DNA of 23,288 nucleotides from JAATGA01 sp047605605 (GCA_047605605.1 JASGFG010000062.1:1-23288); one strand, 5' to 3'; counted from the stretch's first letter, positions 8,080 through 15,518 are shown. The notes: generated by a model not told the origin, from the sequence alone. Program-made: numbers and translations.

Positions 8080-10014
8080 ATGAGCATCGTCACCATCGCC
8101 CGCGACGGCGAAATCGCCATCGTCACCATCGACAACCCGCCGGTTAACGCGCTGTCCGCCGCGCTGCGCCAGGGACTTTGGGATGCGGTGGCGGTGCTGG
8201 ATGCCGATCCGGGTGTCAGGGCGGTGGTGCTGATCTGCGCGGGCCGCACCTTCATCGCGGGCGCCGATGTGACCGAATTCGGCAAGCCGCCGATGGAACC
8301 GCACCTGCCCGATCTGGTCAACCGGATCGAGGGCGCGGCAAAGCCCTGGGTCGCGGCGATCCACGGTTCCGCCCTTGGCGGCGGGTTCGAGGTGGCGCTT
8401 GGCTGCCGGTTCCGCGTGGCGCTGGAGACAGCCTCGGTTGGCCTGCCCGAGGTGACGCTGGGCATCGTGCCGGGGGCATCGGGAACTGTGCGCACGCCGC
8501 GCGTGGCGGGTGTTGCGGCGGCGGTCGAGATGATCACCACCGGCCGCCCGGTCAAGGCGGCGAAGGCGCGGGCCATGGGTCTGGTCGATGCGGTGGTGAC
8601 GGGCGATCTGCTGCCCGCCGCCGTGGGCTTCGCGCGTGAGGCATTGGCTCACCCCCTGCCGCTGCCGGTGTCGGAACGCGCCATCGCGTCGGTGGAACCG
8701 GGCTTCTGGGCGGAGCAGGAAACCGCCATTGCCAGGCGGACCAAGGGCGAGGCCGCCCACCTGTGCGCGCTCGCCTGCGTGAAAAAGGCCGTCGAGGCGC
8801 CCTTTGCCGAGGCCCTGGCGTATGAGCGGGAAACTTTCCTTGCCCTGCGCGGGTCCGATCAGGCGGCGGCCTTGCGGGCGGTGTTCTTTGCCGAACGCGC
8901 CGCACCGCGCCCCGCGCATCTGAAAGATGCCGCCGCGCTGCCGCTGCGCAAGGTGGGCGTGATAGGTGGTGGCACCATGGGCGCGGGCATCGCCGCAGCG
9001 GTGCGCGATGCGGGCATCCCCGTGGTGCTGGTCGAGCGCGATGCCGAGGCGGTTGCACGGGGACTGTCGAACCTGAAGGGCATCTTCGACGGCGGGGTGA
9101 AGCGCGGCAAGCTGACCGAAGCGCAGGCGGCCGACCGGCTGGCGGGCGTCACCGGGACGACCGACTATGCCGCGCTGGCGGATGTGGATCTGGTGATCGA
9201 GGCTGTGTTCGAGGAAATCGGCGTGAAGCGCGCTGTATTCACCGAACTGGGCCGGGTCTGCCGCGCCGATGCGGTGCTGGCGACCAACACCTCCTACCTC
9301 GACCCGCGGCTGATTGCCGAGGGCGTGCCGAATCCGGGGCGCTTCATCGGGCTGCATTTCTTCAGCCCCGCCAATGTGATGAAGCTGCTGGAGATCGTGC
9401 CGACGCCCGAGACCGCGCCGGACACGCTGGCGACCGGGTTCGCGCTTGGCCGCGCCCTTGGCAAGATCCCGGTGCAGGCGGGGATCTGCGAGGGCTTCAT
9501 CGGCAACCGCATCCTGAAACGCTATCGCGCCGCGGCCGAAGGGCTGGTCCGCCAAGGCGTGCCGATTGCCGAGATCGACGCGGCGATGCGCGGCTATGGC
9601 CTGGCCATGGGTCCGTTCGAGGCGCAGGATCTGGGCGGTCTGGACATCGCCTTTCTGCAACGCGAGGGCGCGCGGGCGGCGGGGCAGGAGGTGCCGGAAA
9701 CTCTGGGAGACATCCTCGTCCGCGCGGGTCGCAAGGGGCAGAAGACCGGCGGCGGCTGGTATGACTATGCACCGGGCGACCGCAAGCCGCAGGTGTCGGC
9801 CACGGTGGCGGACCTGCTGGGGCTGAGCGGCGGCAATGCCATGGACCGCACGGCGATTGCCGAGGCGCTGATCGGCGAGATGGCGGCCGAGGGCGATGCC
9901 ATTCTGGCCGAAGGGATCGCGCGCAGCCCGTCCGACATCGACCTGGTGGAAATCCACGGCTATGGCTTTCCCCGCTGGCGGGGCGGGCCGATGTTCGCGA
10001 CCGGGCGGCGGTAG
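8080..10014 (+). CDS. bifunctional enoyl-CoA hydratase / 3-hydroxyacyl-CoA dehydrogenase, short C-terminus
   Basis: 644-aa fusion enzyme of beta-oxidation type. Residues 1-190 are a crotonase domain: oxyanion segment 'AGADV' (60-64), 'GSALGGGFE' with Glu104, and 'LPEVTLGIVPG' with Glu124, the two catalytic acids of hydratases. Residues about 290-470 form the NAD-binding domain, starting 'KVGVIGGGTMGAGIA'. The dehydrogenase pair is H426 in 'GLHFFSPA' and E438, with N476 in 'GFIGNRI'. Two helical C-terminal domains follow. It would hydrate an enoyl-CoA and oxidise the product to 3-oxoacyl-CoA, the chemistry of FadB/FadJ and of the PaaF/PaaH pair. The second C-terminal domain ends abruptly after 'GFPRWRGGPMF' with 'ATGRR', where relatives, as I recall them, continue about 50 residues. 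The ATG follows the livF stop by one base. It is cotranscribed with the transporter. Confidence 0.88.
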   Translation: MSIVTIARDGEIAIVTIDNPPVNALSAALRQGLWDAVAVLDADPGVRAVVLICAGRTFIAGADVTEFGKPPMEPHLPDLVNRIEGAAKPWVAAIHGSALGGGFEVALGCRFRVALETASVGLPEVTLGIVPGASGTVRTPRVAGVAAAVEMITTGRPVKAAKARAMGLVDAVVTGDLLPAAVGFAREALAHPLPLPVSERAIASVEPGFWAEQETAIARRTKGEAAHLCALACVKKAVEAPFAEALAYERETFLALRGSDQAAALRAVFFAERAAPRPAHLKDAAALPLRKVGVIGGGTMGAGIAAAVRDAGIPVVLVERDAEAVARGLSNLKGIFDGGVKRGKLTEAQAADRLAGVTGTTDYAALADVDLVIEAVFEEIGVKRAVFTELGRVCRADAVLATNTSYLDPRLIAEGVPNPGRFIGLHFFSPANVMKLLEIVPTPETAPDTLATGFALGRALGKIPVQAGICEGFIGNRILKRYRAAAEGLVRQGVPIAEIDAAMRGYGLAMGPFEAQDLGGLDIAFLQREGARAAGQEVPETLGDILVRAGRKGQKTGGGWYDYAPGDRKPQVSATVADLLGLSGGNAMDRTAIAEALIGEMAAEGDAILAEGIARSPSDIDLVEIHGYGFPRWRGGPMFATGRR

Positions 10015-10033
10015 ATCCCCTTGGCTGGCCGCC

Positions 10034-10126
10034 GGAGGGGTTTTGCACCCCTCCCGCGTCCATCGGTCGCTCGGACCGATGGCGCAACCGATGGACGCCC
10101 CACGCAGGATATTTGGGTCCAGAAAG
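10034..10126. repeat. intergenic hairpin plus 'ggatattt' element, copy 1 (long form)
   Basis: Composite noncoding element just past the dehydrogenase gene. It has three parts: an 8-bp stem (10034-10041 with 10047-10054); a 9-bp stem (10060-10068 with 10074-10082); and the tail caggatatttgggtccag, then aaag. The arm 10057-10067 is also perfectly complementary to 10087-10097, so two alternative stems compete. A related shorter copy follows matB (19157-19200). I recall similar GC-hairpin plus 'GGATATTT' units scattered between genes in Rhodobacterales; that is memory, not a search. It could act as a transcript end. Confidence 0.5.
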
Positions 10127-10334
10127 AGGGGGAAAGGGGCGTCGGCTTGACTCGGGGGCCCATCCGCGCTATCGCCCGACCAATTCCCCCGGAGGCTTGA
10201 GGCTTCCGGTCCCCTTGCCCATGCGGGGATCGCCGTCCGTCAGCGCGTTGCGCCCACGGGCGCGATGATCGTTTGGGCTTTCCGCCGCCGGGCCTTATAT
10301 CCGGCATCGTCGCAGCAGTGCAAAGGAGCGCAGC
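10127..10334 (+). promoter_or_regulatory. ffh upstream region with candidate promoter (10273-10300)
   Basis: No gene is seen in this stretch. TTGGGC (10273-10278) and TTATAT (10295-10300), 16 bp apart, are the best -35/-10 pair before ffh and would start transcription near 10307. An imperfect 8-bp hairpin (10189-10196 with 10202-10209, one G-T pair) lies upstream. The ffh ribosome-binding site AAAGGAG is at 10322-10328. Confidence 0.4.
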
Positions 10335-11846
10335 ATGTTCGAAAGCCTGTCGGAACGCCTTGGCGGCGTGTTCGAGCGCCTGACGAAACAGGGCGCGCTG
10401 ACCGAGGATGACGTGGCCACCGCCCTGCGCGAGGTGCGCGTTGCGCTGCTGGAGGCCGACGTTTCGCTGCCCGTGGCGCGGGATTTCGTCAAGGCGGTTC
10501 AGGCCAAGGCCACGGGCCAGCATGTGACGAAATCGGTTACGCCGGGCCAGCAGGTCGTCAAGATCGTGCATGACGAGCTGGTGCGGGTGCTGGCGGGCGA
10601 CGAGACGCCCGAGGCGCTGAAGATCGACAACCCGCCTGCCGCGATGCTGATGGTCGGGTTGCAAGGGTCGGGCAAGACCACGACCACGGCCAAGCTGGCC
10701 AAGCGGCTGAAGGATCGCAACGGCAAGCGGGTGCTGCTGGCGTCGCTGGACACCAACCGCCCGGCGGCGATGGAGCAGCTGGCCATTCTGGCGGCGCAGG
10801 TGGGTGTGGACAGCCTGCCGATCGTCAAGGGCGAAACGGCGGTGCAGATCGCCAAACGCGCCAAGACGCAGGCCGCCATGGGCGGCTATGACGTGGTGAT
10901 GCTGGACACCGCGGGCCGTCTGCACATCGACGACGTGCTGATGGACGAGGTTCAGGCTGTCCGCGACATCGCCAGCCCGCGCGAGACGCTGCTGGTGGTT
11001 GATGGCCTGACCGGGCAGGACGCGCTGAACGTCGCGACCGAGTTCGACGCCAAGGTCGGCATTTCCGGCGTGGTGCTGACCCGGATGGACGGCGACGGGC
11101 GCGGCGGTGCGGCTTTGTCGATGCGGGCCGTGACCGGCAAGCCGATCCGCTTCGTCGGGCTTGGCGAGAAGATGGATGCGCTGGAAACTTTTGACCCGGA
11201 ACGGGTTGCGGGCCGTATCCTGGGCATGGGCGACATCGTGGCGCTGGTCGAAAAGGCGCGCGAGACCTTCGAGGCCGAACAGGCCGAGCGGATGGCCAAG
11301 CGGTTCGCCAAGGGTCTGTTCAACATGAACGACCTGAAGATGCAGCTTGAGCAGATGATGAAGATGGGCGGCATGCAGTCGGTCATGGGCATGTTGCCCG
11401 GCATGGGCAAGATGCAGAAGGCGGCGGAACAGGCCGGGTTCGACGACCGGATGCTGAAACGCCAGATCGCGCTGATCAGCTCGATGACGAAAAAGGAGCG
11501 GGCGAACCCTGACCTGCTTCAGGCCAGCCGGAAAAAGCGCATTGCCGCCGGGGCTGGTTTGGACGTGGCCGAGTTGAACAAGCTGCTGAAACAGCACCGC
11601 CAGATGGCCGACATGATGAAGAAGTTCGGCAAGGGCGGGATGATGAAGCAGGCCATCAAGCAGATGATGGGCGGCAAGGGTCTGGGCGGCGGCATGCCCG
11701 ACCCGTCCAAGATGGATCCGGCCCAGCTGGAAGAGGCCGCGCGCGCCGTCAAGGGCAACCTGCCGCCGGGGCTTGGCGGCTTTGGCGGCATGCCGGGCGG
11801 GATGCGCCTGCCTGCGGGCCTGTCGGGGCTGATGAAGAAGAAATGA
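10335..11846 (+). CDS. ffh: signal recognition particle protein Ffh (SRP54)
   Basis: 503-aa GTPase that with 4.5S RNA targets ribosomes making membrane proteins to FtsY. The N domain is residues 1-90. In the G domain, G1 is 'GLQGSGKTTTTAKLA' (108-122), G3 is 'DTAGRLHID' (191-199) and G4 is 'TRMDGDGRGGAA' (249-260), where Arg replaces the more usual Lys of TKxD. 'GLGEKMDALETFDPERVAGR' links to the methionine-rich M domain (about 325-435), which carries 'SMTKKERANP' and the RNA-binding 'ASRKKRIAAGAG'. A Gly/Met-rich tail of about 65 residues follows. The start is set by AAAGGAG six bases before the ATG. It overlaps the next gene by four bases (ATGA). Identity is certain. Confidence 0.97.
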   Translation: MFESLSERLGGVFERLTKQGALTEDDVATALREVRVALLEADVSLPVARDFVKAVQAKATGQHVTKSVTPGQQVVKIVHDELVRVLAGDETPEALKIDNPPAAMLMVGLQGSGKTTTTAKLAKRLKDRNGKRVLLASLDTNRPAAMEQLAILAAQVGVDSLPIVKGETAVQIAKRAKTQAAMGGYDVVMLDTAGRLHIDDVLMDEVQAVRDIASPRETLLVVDGLTGQDALNVATEFDAKVGISGVVLTRMDGDGRGGAALSMRAVTGKPIRFVGLGEKMDALETFDPERVAGRILGMGDIVALVEKARETFEAEQAERMAKRFAKGLFNMNDLKMQLEQMMKMGGMQSVMGMLPGMGKMQKAAEQAGFDDRMLKRQIALISSMTKKERANPDLLQASRKKRIAAGAGLDVAELNKLLKQHRQMADMMKKFGKGGMMKQAIKQMMGGKGLGGGMPDPSKMDPAQLEEAARAVKGNLPPGLGGFGGMPGGMRLPAGLSGLMKKK

Positions 11847-12391
11847 CCGCGCCCACGCTCCATACCGACCGCCTGACGCTCAGGATGCCGGTGCTGGCCG
11901 ATTTCGGCCCGCGCGCGGAATTCTATGCGTCCGAGCGTTCGGTCTGGGAGGGCGGGCCGCTGTCGCGCGTCGAGGCGTGGCGGATCTGGGCGTCGGAAGT
12001 GGCGCAATGGCCGCTGATGGGCTATGGGCCGTTCTCGGTCGAGGACCGGGCGACGGGGCAGTATCTGGGCGAGGTCGGGATCTATCACCCGGAGGGATAC
12101 CCTGCGCCGGAACTGGGCTGGTTCGTCGTGCCGGGGGCCGAGGGGCGCGGCATCGCGGCCGAGGCGGCGCGGGCGGTGATGGCTTGGGCACGGATGACCT
12201 TTGGCTGGGACGACATCACCAATATCATCGAGGCCGGGAACGACAGGTCCGTGGCCCTGGGCCTGCGGCTGGGCGGGCGGATCGACCCGACGCGACCGGG
12301 CATCGACCCCGGCGATGTGGTGATCGTGCATGACCTGCGGGGGCTTGGCGATGCCGCCGCCGCCCGCCAGATGGAGGCGGTGAATGACTGA
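11843..12391 (+). CDS. GNAT-family N-acetyltransferase (RimJ/RimL-like)
   Basis: 182-aa acetyltransferase. It opens with 'TLHTDRLTLRMPVLADF', the standard first strand of the RimJ/RimL-type GNAT group, and has 'ELGWFVVPGAEGRGIAAEAA' (about residues 90-109), where the 'GxEGRGIAxEA' loop binds the acetyl-CoA pyrophosphate. 'IIEAGNDRSVALGLRLGG' matches the 'N.aSi.v.eklGf' motif near the end. The acceptor cannot be deduced; candidates are a protein N-terminus, a side-chain amine or a small molecule. Its start overlaps the ffh stop by four bases and its end overlaps the chorismate mutase start by eight, so the three genes are coupled in translation. Confidence 0.85.
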   Translation: MTAPTLHTDRLTLRMPVLADFGPRAEFYASERSVWEGGPLSRVEAWRIWASEVAQWPLMGYGPFSVEDRATGQYLGEVGIYHPEGYPAPELGWFVVPGAEGRGIAAEAARAVMAWARMTFGWDDITNIIEAGNDRSVALGLRLGGRIDPTRPGIDPGDVVIVHDLRGLGDAAAARQMEAVND

Positions 12392-12689
12392 TGCGACCGA
12401 CCACGCCGCCCGCGCGGCCGATCTGCTGCGCGACCACCGCGAAAGCATCGACCGGCTGGACGCGATCCTGGTCTATACGCTGGCCGAGCGGTTCAAGCAC
12501 ACCAAGGCGGTCGGCAAGCTGAAGGCCGAACACGAGCTGCCGCCGTCCGACCCTGCGCGCGAAGGCCGCCAGATCGAGCGGCTGGAGTGGCTGGCGGGCG
12601 AGGCCGACCTTGACCCCGAATTCGCCAAACAGTTCCTGAACTTCATCATCTCGGAAGTCATCCGGCACCACGAGAAGTTGAAAAAGTGA
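12384..12689 (+). CDS. monofunctional chorismate mutase, AroQ fold
   Basis: 101-aa all-helical enzyme converting chorismate to prephenate for Phe/Tyr synthesis. By hand alignment to the E. coli P-protein mutase domain the active-site residues are R19 (Arg11), R36 (Arg28), K47 (Lys39), D56 (Asp48), R59 (Arg51) and E60 (Glu52). The position of E. coli Gln88 falls at H96 or E97 here, so that contact differs. The whole protein is one mutase domain with no dehydratase or dehydrogenase part. There is no signal peptide, so it is cytoplasmic. The start lies within the acetyltransferase gene. Small stand-alone mutases of this clade next to ffh/rpsP are, as I recall, common in alphaproteobacteria. Confidence 0.9.
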   Translation: MTDATDHAARAADLLRDHRESIDRLDAILVYTLAERFKHTKAVGKLKAEHELPPSDPAREGRQIERLEWLAGEADLDPEFAKQFLNFIISEVIRHHEKLKK

Positions 12690-12742
12690 AACCGAATTGG
12701 CCGGGTGCGCCCGGTTCAACTGCCATCTGAAGGAGAAATGAC

Positions 12743-13096
12743 ATGGCAATGAAAATCCGTCTGGCCCGTGGCGGGTCCAAGAAACGCCCGTTCTATTCGA
12801 TCGTGGCCTCCGACTCGCGGATGCCGCGCGACGGCCGCTTCATCGAGAAGCTGGGCACCTACAACCCGCTGCTGGCGAAGGACGACGAAAACCGCGTCGT
12901 CATTAACATGGAGCGCGTGAACCACTGGCTGTCGCAAGGCGCCCAGCCGACCGACCGGATCGCCCGCTTCCTGGAAGCGGCCGGCGTCCGTCCGAAGGCG
13001 GTCCGCAACAACCCGAACGCCGCGAAACCCGGCAAACAGATGGCCGAGCGCGCCGCCAAGAAAGCCGCCCGCGCGGCTGCCCCGGCGGAAGAATGA
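12743..13096 (+). CDS. rpsP: 30S ribosomal protein S16
   Basis: 117-aa S16. The core 'KIRLARGGSKKRPFYSIVASDSR' region is at residues 4-26, followed by 'GRFIEKLGTYNPL' and 'RVNHWLSQGAQPTDRIARFL'. The C-terminus has an Ala/Lys/Pro-rich tail of about 35 residues beyond the E. coli length (82 aa), common in alphaproteobacteria. The ATG at 12743 has a strong site, AAGGAGA, 6 nt upstream. It heads the conserved rpsP-rimM-trmD-rplS gene set. No clear promoter was found in the 53 bp before it, so it may be read from ffh or from a site inside the mutase gene. Confidence 0.97.
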   Translation: MAMKIRLARGGSKKRPFYSIVASDSRMPRDGRFIEKLGTYNPLLAKDDENRVVINMERVNHWLSQGAQPTDRIARFLEAAGVRPKAVRNNPNAAKPGKQMAERAAKKAARAAAPAEE

Positions 13097-13102
13097 TCTG
13101 AC

Positions 13103-13136
13103 TGCGGGGCCGGGGGCAGGCGTCCCCGGCCCCGCA
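13103..13136 (+). promoter_or_regulatory. strong rpsP-rimM intergenic hairpin
   Basis: A perfect 13-bp stem (tgcggggccgggg 13103-13115 with ccccggccccgca 13124-13136, 8-nt loop) fills most of the 63-nt gap between rpsP and rimM. No T-tract follows, so full termination is doubtful. In E. coli RimM and TrmD are made at far lower levels than the ribosomal proteins of the same operon, and this hairpin could serve that purpose by attenuation or by shielding the rpsP mRNA 3' end. Confidence 0.65.
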
Positions 13137-13159
13137 CGGGTCCGGGAAAGGGGGATGCG

Positions 13160-13669
13160 GTGAGCGAGACCGAGCGCATCTGCGTCGGCGCCATTGCCGG
13201 CGGTTTCGGCGTGCAGGGCGAGGTGCGGCTGAAAAGCTTTTGCGCCAACCCCGAGGATATCGCCACTTATGGTCCGCTGTGGACGGCCGATGGCAGCCGC
13301 AGCTTCACCCTTCGCCTGACCCGCCCGGTCGGCGGCGGGTTCGCCGCGCGCCTGTCGGGCGTCGCCACCAAAGAACAGGCCGACGCCCTGCGCGGGGTCG
13401 AGCTTCATGCCGACCGCGCAAGGCTACCTTCGCTGCCGGATGACGAATTCTATCATGCCGACCTGATCGGGATGGAGGTGCGCGACACCGGCGGCAAGCT
13501 GCTGGGCACGGTGCGCGCGGTCCACAATCACGGGGCGGGCGACCTGCTGGAGGTCTTTGGCGGCGGTCGCAAGTCGCCGCTGCTTTTGCCGTTCACGCGG
13601 GCCGTGGTGCCGACGGTCGATCTGGCGCTGCGCCGGATCGTGGCCGACCTGCCCGAAGGACTGGACTAA
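13160..13669 (+). CDS. rimM: 16S rRNA processing/ribosome maturation factor RimM
   Basis: 169-aa factor that binds S19 and helps mature the 30S head. The N-terminal beta-barrel starts 'VGAIAGGFGVQGEVRLKSF' (residues 9-27). The linker is followed by the PRC-barrel domain with 'FYHADLIGMEV' (97-107), 'HNHGAGDLLEV' (122-132) and 'LPFTRAVVPTVDL' (143-155), all diagnostic. The start is a GTG at 13160, preceded by a G-rich AAGGGGG site. The nearby ATG at 13155 is out of frame. Length matches the family. A non-ATG start plus the upstream hairpin suggest deliberately low expression relative to rpsP. Confidence 0.95.
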   Translation: MSETERICVGAIAGGFGVQGEVRLKSFCANPEDIATYGPLWTADGSRSFTLRLTRPVGGGFAARLSGVATKEQADALRGVELHADRARLPSLPDDEFYHADLIGMEVRDTGGKLLGTVRAVHNHGAGDLLEVFGGGRKSPLLLPFTRAVVPTVDLALRRIVADLPEGLD

Positions 13670-13719
13670 CCTCGGGCGAAAGGGCAGTCTGACCGCAATA
13701 AAAGGGGCGGGGGGCTGAC

Positions 13720-14646
13720 ATGCGCAACAGGTTGCGGCTGGCGATGGTTGCGACGGCGTTGCTGTATCTGGGGCCGCTTCTGGCGGGACTTGGCGGCTTT
13801 GGCTGGGGTATGGTTCCGGCTTTTCTCGTGATCTTCACGCTCTGGCTGATCGTCATGCGCCCGCGCCTGTGGCCGCGCGATCTGGCGGCGTGGCAACACG
13901 GCGAGGTGGTGGTCGCCGCCGCTGCGCAGGTGGCGGTGCAGGCGCTGCTGGTGGTGCTGTGCTTTGGCATCGGGCGCGGCATCGGCGGCGCGGCCGGCAT
14001 CGTTCCGATGGTCTCGCCGCTTTTGCCGCTGGCCCTGTCTCTGGTTGCGATCCCTCTGACGCGGCTGGTCTGGGACCCGGTTCAGGGCGAACGGATGGAC
14101 GATTTCCTTGAGGACGCGATCCGGCAGGTCGAAGATCCCTCGGCGCAGTCTCTTGCCGGTTCCGGGGCGGATGCGGGGGTGCTGGCCCCCGTTCTGGACC
14201 TGCCGGACCACACCCCGGATGCCGATGCCGAGGCCGCGGTCGCCCGCGCGATGGCGGCGGGGGCGGGGCTGCCGGAGTCCGCCCTGGCGGCTCTGGTCGG
14301 GCATCTGGACGCGCTTGACCCGCCGCGAAATGCCGCCCGGCGCGGTCTGGTGTTGTGGGCCACCCGCCCCGGCGTTCTTGACAGCCCCGACAGTGCCGCT
14401 GTCCTTCATGCCGGTTTCGCCGTCACCTGGTCAGATGCGGCGCTTTTGCGCCTGTTCGCGGAACGCGCCTGCCCGCTGATCGAGGCGCGCCCTTCGGCCT
14501 GGCGCGACTTTCCCGATGTGGCCGAAATCCGCTACAGCATGGAAGAAGACAATCCCGACGGATTGAACGAGGGATTGCGCGCCCTTGCCGACCGGATCGA
14601 GGAGGCGATGCCCGCCGGCCTGCGCACCGCCCCCGATCCGGCGTGA
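13720..14646 (+). CDS. membrane protein of unknown function between rimM and trmD
   Basis: 308 aa; I do not recognise the family. Four hydrophobic segments are visible at about residues 5-26, 28-46, 63-86 and 92-113. A soluble, acidic, Ala/Leu/Asp-rich C-terminal part of about 190 residues follows, probably cytoplasmic, with no catalytic motif I can name. The ATG at 13720 lies 50 nt after rimM with only a weak G-rich ribosome-binding site. The stop is 52 nt before trmD. Codon use resembles the neighbours and the reading frame is intact over 900 bp, so it is a real gene. Its place inside the rpsP-rimM-trmD set suggests cotranscription but does not prove a role in translation. Confidence 0.75.
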   Translation: MRNRLRLAMVATALLYLGPLLAGLGGFGWGMVPAFLVIFTLWLIVMRPRLWPRDLAAWQHGEVVVAAAAQVAVQALLVVLCFGIGRGIGGAAGIVPMVSPLLPLALSLVAIPLTRLVWDPVQGERMDDFLEDAIRQVEDPSAQSLAGSGADAGVLAPVLDLPDHTPDADAEAAVARAMAAGAGLPESALAALVGHLDALDPPRNAARRGLVLWATRPGVLDSPDSAAVLHAGFAVTWSDAALLRLFAERACPLIEARPSAWRDFPDVAEIRYSMEEDNPDGLNEGLRALADRIEEAMPAGLRTAPDPA

Positions 14647-14662
14647 TGGTCGCAACAGGGCT

Positions 14663-14690
14663 TTCAGACGACGGCCGTATGGCCTAGAAC
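14663..14690 (+). promoter_or_regulatory. possible trmD promoter giving a near-leaderless mRNA
   Basis: TTCAGA (14663-14668) and TAGAAC (14685-14690), 16 bp apart, are a weak -35/-10 pair. The trmD ATG begins at 14699, only nine bases after the -10, and no Shine-Dalgarno sequence precedes it. If used, the transcript would start within a few bases of the ATG. Speculative. Confidence 0.25.
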
Positions 14691-14698
14691 CCGCGGCC

Positions 14699-15496
14699 AT
14701 GGACCCCAGACCCAAATCCCACGGCCGGCTGAGCATCAGCGCCTCGGTCACTCCGCGCGACCTGATGGCGCCGCAGCGGGTGCGCGGGGCCTGGGCCGCG
14801 CGCATCGTCACGCTGTTCCCCGATGCCTTTCCCGGCATCCTTGGCCTCAGCCTGACCGGCAAGGCGCTGGAGATGGGGCTTTGGGCGCTGGAAACCATCG
14901 ATCTGCGCCCCTTTGGCGAGGGGCGGCACCGCAATGTCGACGACACGCCCGCCGGGGGCGGGGCGGGCATGGTGCTGCGCGCCGATGTGGTGGATCGCGC
15001 CCTTTCCGCCGCGGCCGTCGATGCGCCGCTGGACCGGGCCCGCTGGCCGGTGGTCTATCTGTCGCCGCGCGGCCGGCCCTTCGACCAGGCGACCGCCCGC
15101 CGGTGGGCCGGGGCCGATGGGATGACCCTGCTTTGCGGCCGGTTCGAGGGGGTGGACCAGCGCGTTCTGGACCACTGGCAGGTCGAGGAGATGAGCCTTG
15201 GCGATTTCGTCCTGACCGGGGGCGAGATCGCGGCCCAGGCGATGATCGACGCCACCGTGCGGCTGATCCCAGGCGTGCTGGGCAACCATGCCTCGACCGA
15301 GGAGGAAAGTTTCTCCGACGGGCTGCTGGAACATCCGCAATACACCCGCCCGCAGGTCTGGGAAGGGCGTGAGATCCCGCCCGTGCTGACCGGTGGCCAC
15401 CATGGCGAGATCGCGAAATGGCGCCGGACCGAGGCCGAGAGGCTGACCGCCGAACGCCGCCCCGACCTGTGGGCGCGGCATAAGGACAAGGGCTGA
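14699..15496 (+). CDS. trmD: tRNA (guanine-37-N1)-methyltransferase TrmD
   Basis: 265-aa SPOUT-knot methyltransferase that makes m1G37 in tRNAs to prevent +1 frameshifting. Landmarks are 'ARIVTLFPDAFPGILG' (residues 34-49), 'DDTPAGGGAGMVLR' (81-94), 'LCGRFEGVDQRV' (145-156) with the Arg148/Glu150 site, and the knot 'SLGDFVLTGGE' (166-176), where D169 corresponds to the catalytic Asp169 of E. coli and H. influenzae TrmD. About 33 residues precede the point where E. coli TrmD begins; this extension contains 'KSHGRLSISASVTPRDLM'. From memory it resembles other Rhodobacterales TrmD proteins, which supports the ATG at 14699 rather than an in-frame ATG at 14585 inside the preceding gene. No ribosome-binding site is evident before it. 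Confidence 0.95.
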   Translation: MDPRPKSHGRLSISASVTPRDLMAPQRVRGAWAARIVTLFPDAFPGILGLSLTGKALEMGLWALETIDLRPFGEGRHRNVDDTPAGGGAGMVLRADVVDRALSAAAVDAPLDRARWPVVYLSPRGRPFDQATARRWAGADGMTLLCGRFEGVDQRVLDHWQVEEMSLGDFVLTGGEIAAQAMIDATVRLIPGVLGNHASTEEESFSDGLLEHPQYTRPQVWEGREIPPVLTGGHHGEIAKWRRTEAERLTAERRPDLWARHKDKG

Positions 15497-15518
15497 ACGC
15501 CGCGCGTCCCGCAACCGC

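Noticed and set aside
8008..9957. 649-codon minus-strand open frame
   Set aside because: Opposite the hydratase/dehydrogenase gene, whose motifs are intact on the plus strand.
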